From: Podospora pseudocomata
Taxonomy: Eukaryota > Ascomycota > Sordariomycetes > Sordariales > Podosporaceae
NCBI RefSeq assembly: GCF_035222375.1
Contig: NC_085891.1
Span: 1,240,001 to 1,304,000 of the forward strand
Direction: 5' to 3'
DNA length: 64,000 nt
The position numbers were made by a program, and so were the translations under genes. This document shows, piece after piece, positions 54,110-62,027 of this stretch. Positions within the stretch are counted from its first letter, which is position 1. Every line of letters begins with the position of its first letter. The notes under the pieces are model-generated. The model was given only the letters and a program-made list of their open reading frames with translations, did no database searches and had not been told where the DNA came from.

Positions 54110-56563
54110 ATGACAACCACCACCTCCCCCCCCCTCGACCTCACCACTCTTCCAGGCCCCTACCCAACCACCACCTCCCCCATGATCTTCTCCTCCCCCT
54201 CCTACAACCTCCCCCAAATCCGCACCCTCCACAAATCACTCCACCATGCCATCGACGACAAGTCCTCCCGCCTGCGCACACAAGTCGGGGGCTCCTACCG
54301 AGAACTCTTGGGGACAGCCGACACCATCGTCGCCATGAAGTCCGAGATCGAAGCCGTCCATCAAACCCTCTCCGACATGGGCTACAAGTGCGGCCGCGGC
54401 GTCGTCGGGCACAAGATGGATGCTCTCGGCAAATTTACTTCCGCCACAATGGGAGACAAAGCCGCCAGCGGGAGGGAGAGGCTACTAGCCGGCTGTCTAG
54501 GACAACTAGATGCGATTTTGAGGGTTAGAGAAAAAGCCAAAAGAGGTGAGAGGCTGGAGACGGGGGCGAGGTTGTTTGTTCTTGGACGGTTATTACTTGC
54601 TGCTGCTGCTGGGGGACAGCAGCAGGGGAGTGATGAGAAGGAAATGGGGCGGAGGAGGAGGGTTTTGGAAAAGGGGCACAAAATCAGACTGATGGGCGGG
54701 ATAGATGCTGATTTGAGGAGGTATCACAAGCCTGGGACGGGAGATAAACAACAACGCGAGGCGACGTTGGTCAGGGCGCTCAGCGCCTATGCTTTGGCTA
54801 CCAGTTCTGGGGCGAGGGATGTGCTGGGATACTTTTTGAGGGTGAGAGGGGAGGCGATTGCGCTTGCGCTCGAGGTGGACGAGGAGGAGAGGGTGGCGAG
54901 GAGCCCGGAGGATGTGATTAGGGCGTTGGGGCTGTATACCCAGACGTTGCAGGACGTGCAGGCTTTGGTTCCGGGGAAGCTGGCTGATGCGCTGTTGAGG
55001 CTGAAGAGGGAGAAGCTGCTTGAGAATGAGGAGTTGCTGAAGATGGAGGGGCTGAGGTTGGATGTCTACAAAAGGTGGTGTGGGGATGAGATTCAGTTTT
55101 ATACCCCGTTCATAAGACATGATGATCTTGATGGAAAGGCGGCGAGGGAGATGCTTTTTGGGTGGGCGGATAAAGGGAGGAAGGTTGTCTTGGAAGGGCT
55201 GGAGAACACACTCAAGGAGATGGGGGAGTTCAAAGCCATTGTTGAGCTGAGGACGGAGGTGCTCAAGCTGTGGATTTCAGAAGGTGGCAAGGCCAGGGGC
55301 TTTGATCCGTCGGAAGTGCTGGACGAGATAAGGGAGGCTGTCAACAAGCATATGCTGAGAGTGCTGGAGCAAAAGGTGGCCAAGTTGAGGTTGGTTGGAT
55401 CAGAAGTGTCTGCTGCGGTGGAAGCATGGAAGGAGGGGAGGAGTGATCAGCATGAGAGCCTGTGGGATATGGACTCGTACGATACGGACTTGTCGAACGG
55501 GGCTGCCCAGTTCACTCAGCATGTTGTGTCTAGGCTGTATGGCCGGAATGATGATGTGTCCAAAGCTGTGGCGAGCTACAAGTCTTGGTTCCGGGTCATT
55601 GATGATGTTGGAACTGTTGTCGACCAACTGAAGCGGCAACGGTGGGATAACGATGTGGATGAAATTGAAGATGAGGAAACCATTGAGGAACGCCAGCAAC
55701 TACTCGCCAAGGACGACCCGGCGGCTTTGGGCAAGCATTTGAACGAGTCCCTGGTTAAGTCGTTCAAAAAGCTCGACGAAAATCTCTCCACGCTCTGGAA
55801 GGAACAGCAAGATAGTCCTGACAGAGGGCACATCGCCATGTACTTCTTGCGAGTTTTACGGGATATCCGGTCTCGGCTGCCCGAAAATGCAGAGGTCAAG
55901 GGATTCGGGTTGGAAGCGGTGCCGTCGCTTCACCAAGCGCTCGTGTCGACTGTGGCCATCTCTCCGCTGGACGAGTTGGCCACAGTAGCTCTGGTGCGTA
56001 GGACTGTGGTAGGAAGAAGTCTCTGGGAGGGCGAGCCTGCTTTGCCCAGCTCCCCGTCACCGGGGGCGTTCAAATTCCTGCGAAATCTCGTGGGGGCCAT
56101 GGGTGATGCAGGCGTTGATCTCTGGAGTCCCACTGCTGTTTCTGTGCTCAAAGAAACTCTGCGAAAGCAGCTGTCCGAAGTGTGGTTGGAAACAGTCAGC
56201 AAGTTGACCGAGGGCCTTGAACCCGAGGTCCAGACCGAGACTGAAGAGACCCCAAAGCCTGAGGCCGAAGAAGGGGCCTCGGATACGTCAGATCCCAAAG
56301 AGGAAAGTCTTGAGAGAGAAGCTGCCAAGACCGAGGCTGTACCAGACATCGTGCGGCACAGAGATCTTTTGGTGCAGTGGCTCTACGACATCTATTATCT
56401 CTCTTCCTTCCTCGGCACAGATGACACATTTAAGCAGCTCTCCGACGTCGTCCTCTCGAAAACAGACCTGGAACACAGCGCAACTGCCAAGCAACGGCTG
56501 CAAAAGACATCGCAGGACTACTTCAAGCGCACCAGCCTGCTGTTTGGTCTTTTGTCGTCATAA
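54110..56563 (+). CDS. COG1: conserved oligomeric Golgi complex subunit 1
   Basis: A subunit of lobe A of the COG tethering complex, which guides retrograde vesicles within the Golgi and so maintains glycosyltransferase localisation. Single exon, 817 residues, in the range of ascomycete Cog1. The N-terminal Vps51/Cog1 helix region is clear: LPQIRTLHKSLHHAIDDKSSRLRTQVGGSYRELLGTADTIVAMKSEIEAVHQTL. The rest is largely helical, with an acidic low-complexity insert near residues 700-740 (EPEVQTETEETPKPEAEEG) before the conserved C-terminal YDIYYLSSFLG and SQDYFKRTSLLFGLL. Functionally linked to the glycosylation genes at 30-36 kb, though 18 kb away. Confidence 0.88.
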   Translation: MTTTTSPPLDLTTLPGPYPTTTSPMIFSSPSYNLPQIRTLHKSLHHAIDDKSSRLRTQVGGSYRELLGTADTIVAMKSEIEAVHQTLSDMGYKCGRGVVGHKMDALGKFTSATMGDKAASGRERLLAGCLGQLDAILRVREKAKRGERLETGARLFVLGRLLLAAAAGGQQQGSDEKEMGRRRRVLEKGHKIRLMGGIDADLRRYHKPGTGDKQQREATLVRALSAYALATSSGARDVLGYFLRVRGEAIALALEVDEEERVARSPEDVIRALGLYTQTLQDVQALVPGKLADALLRLKREKLLENEELLKMEGLRLDVYKRWCGDEIQFYTPFIRHDDLDGKAAREMLFGWADKGRKVVLEGLENTLKEMGEFKAIVELRTEVLKLWISEGGKARGFDPSEVLDEIREAVNKHMLRVLEQKVAKLRLVGSEVSAAVEAWKEGRSDQHESLWDMDSYDTDLSNGAAQFTQHVVSRLYGRNDDVSKAVASYKSWFRVIDDVGTVVDQLKRQRWDNDVDEIEDEETIEERQQLLAKDDPAALGKHLNESLVKSFKKLDENLSTLWKEQQDSPDRGHIAMYFLRVLRDIRSRLPENAEVKGFGLEAVPSLHQALVSTVAISPLDELATVALVRRTVVGRSLWEGEPALPSSPSPGAFKFLRNLVGAMGDAGVDLWSPTAVSVLKETLRKQLSEVWLETVSKLTEGLEPEVQTETEETPKPEAEEGASDTSDPKEESLEREAAKTEAVPDIVRHRDLLVQWLYDIYYLSSFLGTDDTFKQLSDVVLSKTDLEHSATAKQRLQKTSQDYFKRTSLLFGLLSS

Positions 56564-57064
56564 AACAGGACCATGATGCCGCTTGGGGAGAAGAGCAAAC
56601 ACCGCAAGGTATTCCGGAAAGTCTTGCTGGTCCCGTATAGTGTTACTGCCCCGCACTGTGAAAAGGGTCGCGCTTTATAAGCTTAGAGACGGGAGGGAGG
56701 TTAAAGAGCCAGGACGGGGGAGCATGTGATGACCTTGTAGCGTTTTACTTATTCTACCAAGAGAGGAAACCCAACCCTACAAAGTGGTTGGCTGGTTCTT
56801 TCCTGGTAAGCGGGTAAATTTCGATTGGAGGGCGTTGAACGGCTGTCCGTCGGGGCTGTTGCAACCAACCCCCCCTTCGTCGCTAAGCTTATGGAGGGAT
56901 TCGCCTCACAGGAGTAGGGGCTGCTGTAGGGAACTTGTCTGATTTTTGGGAATACTTTGTGTTTTGGTTTCTTTCATATACCCCCTTCTACATAGATGGA
57001 AGCACTTTTAATAAACATATCAACATTTCTAATTCCAATCCTGTTTTTCCCCCACAAAGGCAAC
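56564..57064. other. convergent intergenic region (501 bp)
   Basis: 3' untranslated regions of COG1 and the enoyl-CoA hydratase/isomerase gene. Nothing else seen. Confidence 0.55.
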
Positions 57065-57958
57065 CTAAAGCTTATGCCTCTTCTTCCCACTAGCAATCTT
57101 TTCAAACTCCCCCTGCGGCACCCCGCTGACGAACCTCTCCAGTCCAGCAAACACCTCGGCGACGTTGTGGCTGTCGAGAACCTCCCTCTCGGGACGACGA
57201 ATCAGTTTCTTGATTCCGAGCAGCGACTCCCCAACTAGATGCTCCCCGAGCTTGTCGTCAATTTCTGCCAAAACCAATCTCTTGAACTTTTCATCCTCCC
57301 CGTCACCCTTGCCGACTTCTGAAAAGACCTTGTTGACAAACCCGCACTGTTCCAACTGCGCGCTCTCAATCTTGCGGCTCATGATCAACGCCTCGCCTGA
57401 TCTGGCAGGTCCGAGTTTTTGGACGAGCTGCCTGGAGGCACCGCCCTCGGCGACGAGGCCGAGGGATGAGAAGGGGGTCAGGAGGAAGGTGTGCGGGACG
57501 GCGTAGATGAAGTCACTGAAAGAAATGAGGGCGGCGGAGAGGCCGATTACAGGGCCGTTGAGGGCGGTGATGAGGATTTTGGGGTGGGTGTAGAAGGCGT
57601 GGGTGGCGTTTAGGTTGTTGGCTACGAAGGAGGAGAGCCATTGCTGATGGGGGGTGGTGCTGGAGGTGGAGGGGGTTGTTCGGGTGATGGTGACGTCTGC
57701 GCCGGCGGAGAAGAAACGGCCTGTTCCGATGAGGAGGGTGATGAAGACTTCGTCGTGGGTGGCGACCTGGCGGAGGGCTTGGGCGAGGTCGTAGTACCCT
57801 TGGCCGTTGAGGGCGCCGAGCTTGGTGGGGTTGTTGATTGTTATAATGGCGAGGCGGCCGCGGTATTCCTGTCAGGTTTTGTCAGCATGGTGTATGTGAG
57901 CGGTGAGGGTGAGGCATGGGGACGGACTTACCACTTGGATGGGGGAGGTGGACGCCAT
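57065..57958 (-). CDS. ECI1: peroxisomal enoyl-CoA hydratase/isomerase-type protein with PTS1
   Basis: A crotonase-fold enzyme, probably a delta3,delta2-enoyl-CoA isomerase used in beta-oxidation of unsaturated fatty acids. Two exons, 57932-57958 and 57065-57868, with a 63-bp intron (GTAAGT ... CTGACAG), give 276 residues. Motifs are RLAIITINNPTKLGALNGQGYYDL, the oxyanion-hole segment TGRFFSAGADV, HPKILITALNGPVIGLSAALISFSDF, and TPFSSLGLVAEGGASRQL with the catalytic Glu expected of isomerases. It ends KRHKL-stop; HKL is a PTS1-type tripeptide, like the HRL of yeast Eci1, so a peroxisomal location is likely. The symbol is given by resemblance; another crotonase activity cannot be excluded. Confidence 0.85.
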
Positions 57959-58727
57959 TGTGACAGTGTTGTCTCTCACTGATCGTTCACAAACAATGAG
58001 ATGAACGATAAGACGATGAGATCGAGAATGAGCAGGTATAAGTCATGAACTGGGGACCTCCCCTGAAGTAGTAGTGCGCGCGCGGCTGTCAAGGGGTGGT
58101 GGCTGCCAACTGACGGGAAATCTGGGGTAAACCCCACATTTTGGACCTCGGCACGCTCGGCTCGGTTGGTGTCCCCCATTCTCCCCGCATATTGTTCCAG
58201 GGGGTGGTGGTTGGAGGTCAAAGGAGAAGATTTACGAAGGATTAATCATCCATGGATGGGATTCCATGTTGGGGTGTTGAGAGATCTGATTGCAAGATGC
58301 TGGTACCTCTGTAGATGTGTTATGAGACACTCAGAGTCCTCTTTACAAGCGGCATTGCTTTAGGTACTCAGATGTGGCTCGTGCATAGATATTGGGTTAG
58401 GGTTAGCAGCCAAAAAGTACGATTTAAGAATCAACCGGAATTGCGAATTCAAGGAACCTGACCAGGCGGCAGCCTGGTTGAAGTGCCGATTTTGTAGGCC
58501 TGACAAGTAGCCAACCAACCAACGCCAGTGAGCATCACCAAGGACAGATGTGCAGAATGAAGGCCACTTCGAGCCTCTGTACCAACCCAAATCGCAACCT
58601 CAACAAGGCTGCCAATTGCCAGTATAATAAACGGTTACTGTACCCGTAACATAAATTCATTTTAACCACCTTTTCCCAGCCGTTTTGTTTTCTCTACCTA
58701 CCCATATATGCCCAAAGACCCAAAACC
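57959..58727. other. intergenic region (769 bp)
   Basis: Promoter of the ECI1-like gene and 3' end of the PQ-loop gene. It contains a telomere-like motif GGGTTAGGGTTAG at 58394-58406. Confidence 0.5.
58394..58406. promoter_or_regulatory. telobox-like motif
   Basis: Two TTAGGG-type units, about 440 bp upstream of the ECI1-like start codon. Regulatory meaning is inference. Confidence 0.4.
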
Positions 58728-59882
58728 TTATGCGTAATTAGAAACCCCCCTCTCCAAGACCGGCCGTTGATCCCACTGATCCCCAGCAATGCTCTCCTCA
58801 TCATCCTCGTCCTCACTCCCGCTCACACTCCCCTCGTCGTCACTTTCCTCATCCTCCTCATCCCCCTTGCTGTACAAGAAAAACTGCACAAAGATGCTCA
58901 TGTCCAAAAACAGCGTCCCCGCACTGCCGGCCAGCCACGACAAGTTCACCAGCACATACTGCCAGTAAATCCTAGCCGCCTCCCCATCCTTGCACTCCCC
59001 ATCCTCCCCGCAAACCGGGTCATAAGCCAGAATCGACAGCACATACGTCAGATTCCCCAAGCACGCAAACAAAAAGAACAAAATCGACACCCCCTCGGTC
59101 GACTTCCTCCTCCAGTTGAGCAACAACTGCGGCAGTCTCGATCCCAGATACAAAACCGCACACAACCACCCAAAAACCTGCCCCCAAAAATCCATCTGCA
59201 GAGGATCCTCCTCCCCCTTCCCACCCTTCTCCTCATTCCCCCCGTACCCCCTACTCAACCACCACCCACCCACCCCCGCCGCACAAACCATCAACACAGC
59301 CGAACTATTAAACCCCAAACTCTGCAACCTCGTCGGCGGACTCGCCCTAACCTTCTGCCCCTGCCCACCAGCTCCCTCCTCCACATCAATCATCGGCACC
59401 GCCGGACTCAAATGCGTCCAGCTCCCCCTCCTTTCCAACTCCCCTGCACTCCCATAAACCCCCTCGCTCCCACTCAAAAGCCCACTTCTCTCCCCGAGCT
59501 CATCAGCTCCATTCCTCGCTGTCGTGCTCGTCGTCTTTGGTAGTGCTGGTGCTGGTGCCGGAGCAATAGGATCATCACTCAGCGTGAAACCCCTGTAATA
59601 AAAACACTGCCCCAGTAGTACAATATCGGCAATGGTGTAGTAGATCGCCAAAATGATCATCGTAGGCAAAACCCCTTGCATGACGGCTCCCAGGATGTTG
59701 AACACGTCGCCGAGGAGCCAGACGACGATGAACTGGATCGAGAGGCCGTCTGCGCTGGAGCGGCGGAAGTTTTCGATGATTTGGGGGGAGAAGACGACTA
59801 CCCAGCAGGCGATGGAGATGGAGCCACAGATGCCGGATATGGCCTCGACGTCGAGGTTGAGGGGTGCGGTTGGGGGGGCCAT
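58728..59882 (-). CDS. YPQ1: PQ-loop vacuolar basic amino acid transporter-like protein
   Basis: Seven-helix PQ-loop protein, like yeast Ypq1-3 and animal PQLC2, which export cationic amino acids across the vacuolar or lysosomal membrane. Single exon, 384 residues, ATG 59880-59882. The first PQ-loop is CWVVVFSPQIIENFRRSSADGLSIQFI and the second LYLGSRLPQLLLNWRRKSTEGVSILFF, each with the Pro-Gln dipeptide and the basic/Ser pattern. Between them is a long disordered loop (about residues 110-200). The C-terminal tail is strongly acidic (KGDEEDEESDDEGSVSGSEDEDDEE). Which Ypq paralogue it matches cannot be decided. Divergent from the mitochondrial coiled-coil gene. Confidence 0.88.
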   Translation of the reverse strand: MAPPTAPLNLDVEAISGICGSISIACWVVVFSPQIIENFRRSSADGLSIQFIVVWLLGDVFNILGAVMQGVLPTMIILAIYYTIADIVLLGQCFYYRGFTLSDDPIAPAPAPALPKTTSTTARNGADELGERSGLLSGSEGVYGSAGELERRGSWTHLSPAVPMIDVEEGAGGQGQKVRASPPTRLQSLGFNSSAVLMVCAAGVGGWWLSRGYGGNEEKGGKGEEDPLQMDFWGQVFGWLCAVLYLGSRLPQLLLNWRRKSTEGVSILFFLFACLGNLTYVLSILAYDPVCGEDGECKDGEAARIYWQYVLVNLSWLAGSAGTLFLDMSIFVQFFLYSKGDEEDEESDDEGSVSGSEDEDDEESIAGDQWDQRPVLERGVSNYA

Positions 59883-60762
59883 GGTGGTGGCGCGGTTGGT
59901 TTGGTGTGCTCAGTTGTTGGTGTGTATGGCGGATGTTGTAAAGATGAAGGATGAGAATTAAAGGGGGTAAAATTCGGCTGATTGATGATGACGGGTGGTA
60001 GTGGATTTAGAATTGTGTCGATGTGTTTTAATGTCCGGATTCGGAGTTGGTTGAGTTTTTATAAACTGATGATATAAACGCGTGATGTGCGGAATTTAAA
60101 GGGGCGGCGGAAATATTAAAAAGCAAGACAGTGGGAACTTGAAAAAAAAAAGATTGTTGTGTCAAATTGAAACTGAAAAAAAAACTTTTCAAATGAATCT
60201 CTCTCTCTCTCTCTCTTTTTCTCACGGTCAACGACACCCAGATTCGATGATGATTATGGGGCTGCTAGAGAGGAATGAAAAGGGAAGAATAGACAAGGGG
60301 GGAAAAATTTAGAGTTTCAGACGGTACATGCAGGTCCGACGACAGCAGAAAGAAAAGGCAGTTTTTCTCGAATCGCGAATCCCAAACTTCTCGGTCTTGG
60401 GTGGCTTTGAAAGGGGGCGGGTGGGGGTTGTGGTGGGGCTGCATGACGCCACTGCTTGGTTGCGGGGAATTTGTTCTAGCGCCGCGGTGCACTTCCAGTG
60501 AGACCCACAGTTACAATGTTTAAAAGGGCTGCTGGCCATCAAGGTATCACCACAGTGGGAATGTGGCTTCAGTACGAAGTATAATCTTTGAGAGACTTTT
60601 GAAATGGCAAAGATCAGGGCTGGAGGTGATAGTTAAGCTTTGAAAAGGGACGGAATGCAGTTTGTCCGGCAATAATTCCAATTTTCTCCATAGAACATGC
60701 ACTCTGTCAAAGCTTACAATTGAAAGAGTGCATCCATCTCTTCAACACCACACAAGCTCACG
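59883..60762. promoter_or_regulatory. divergent promoter region YPQ1 / mitochondrial coiled-coil gene
   Basis: An 880-bp gap between outward-facing start codons, with a short TC dinucleotide run (about 60199-60218). No specific element is claimed. Confidence 0.5.
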
Positions 60763-61392
60763 ATGAACAACATGGCCGGCCGTTTTACCAGGATAGCTGC
60801 CGCTGGATTGCGCAGTCTAGCCAGAGCTGGTCCTGGTATGTGAGCCTGCTGCCCTACTGCTGCGGTTCGCTGACCTGCTTATTATTCCAGCGACCTTTCG
60901 CTCACAGTGCCTTCCAAGTGCCTGCAGAGAAGAGCTTTCGGATCATCTGGGCCTGGCTATAACAAAGGGCCTGTCTCCGGCAGGATTGTTGAAGGACTCG
61001 AGCTCGCAATCGGGTTTACTGCTTTGGGTCTCGTCGGAGCTATCACGTACGATGTCACCGGCGAGGTTCTTCATCGTCACCGTCAACATCAGCTGGACAA
61101 CCATACTCCCGAATTTCTGAGTGCATTGGAGAACAAACTACTGGGCCGGCCTGTTGAGCATGTAGAGGAGGACCCGGATCACACGGAAGCCCTGATCGAC
61201 AATGCCGGAGGCACGTTGAGTGATGCCCAGGAAGAGCTGGCATTCCATGAGACTGACTTGGACGCTCAGTTGCACACCGATGGGACTCAGTTGGACAACG
61301 ATGGCACTCAGTTGGAAGCCCAGGAGACTGAACTAGAGAGCGACGCGACTCAGTTTGACGTCCAAGAGTGTATCCGACAGAACCAGACCTAA
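60763..61392 (+). CDS. predicted mitochondrial coiled-coil membrane protein, to in-frame TAA
   Basis: No family recognised. Exons 60763-60835 and 60908-61392 (72-bp intron, GTATGT ... CTCACAG) give 185 residues. The N-terminus (MNNMAGRFTRIAAAGLRSLARAG, then CLQRRAFGSSG) is Arg/Ser/Ala-rich without acids, like a mitochondrial presequence. A membrane helix follows (LELAIGFTALGLVGAITYDV), then an acidic coil with seven-residue repeats (HTDGTQLD, NDGTQLE, AQETELE, SDATQFD). The frame stops at TAA 61390-61392 but is open again directly behind it, where the coil continues (see next entry). An earlier acceptor at 60890 would shift the frame and lose the membrane helix. The stop may be a recent nonsense mutation, so this could be a pseudogene or a truncated but functional form. 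Confidence 0.6.
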
Positions 61393-61788
61393 CTTGAGTC
61401 CATCCTCCAGAATGAAGAGAAAGACGGAGAAGCGCGAGCCGCCATGGAAAGCCGTCTCGACGACTTGGCGTCCAAAATGGGAAAGTTGAAGGTGCGCAAC
61501 GTGTCAACCCGGAAGGTGTCAGCGAAGAAGGTGTCTCGGTTGGAAGACATTGTTCTAGAGTTGCAGGCTCGGCTGAAGAAGTTGGAGGCAGTGAATGAGA
61601 GGGCTGCTCCCAACGCTGGCCCAGAGGAGCCAACGCTGCGGGTTAGCTGGTACACCCGTTATCGCGTGTGCCGTCGTCTACGGCTTGGGAAGAAGCCTGT
61701 GAGATCTTGGAGGATTAATGCCCCACTTCCCCGCGCTCGCTTATCTAGACAGTGTAGTACAGTTATCGCCGCCGCACAGCAGGCCTGA
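61393..61788 (+). CDS. in-frame continuation of the coiled-coil gene behind TAA
   Basis: 131 codons in the same frame, starting LESILQNEEKDGEARAAMES and continuing with heptad-rich sequence (SRLEDIVLELQARLKKLEAV) to a basic tail. The residue at the stop would fit Gln: TQLES continues the T-Q-L-E/D periodicity seen four times upstream, and CAA to TAA is one C-to-T change. As a separate ORF it would start at ATG 61444. Best read as the former C-terminus of the preceding gene. Confidence 0.5.
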   Translation, partial: LESILQNEEKDGEARAAMESRLDDLASKMGKLKVRNVSTRKVSAKKVSRLEDIVLELQARLKKLEAVNERAAPNAGPEEPTLRVSWYTRYRVCRRLRLGKKPVRSWRINAPLPRARLSRQCSTVIAAAQQA

Positions 61789-62027
61789 TAAAGCCAGATC
61801 AAACACTGTGCCTGAACCTCCGAGCTCCCTTAAATCCGTCATCAACTATATAAACTCCAACTAGCATCTGCAGCATCCATGGAACTGCTCTAGAATCCCA
61901 ACCCACGCAGAATTACATGCCAATGAGCTACTGACGTGCTAACCCTTCCCGCTTTTGCCGCAACCAGTCCTGTGATTCTGCCGAACCCTCCCTCCTCTCT
62001 CTCGCCGGCGGACCCGGCGACCGGTCC

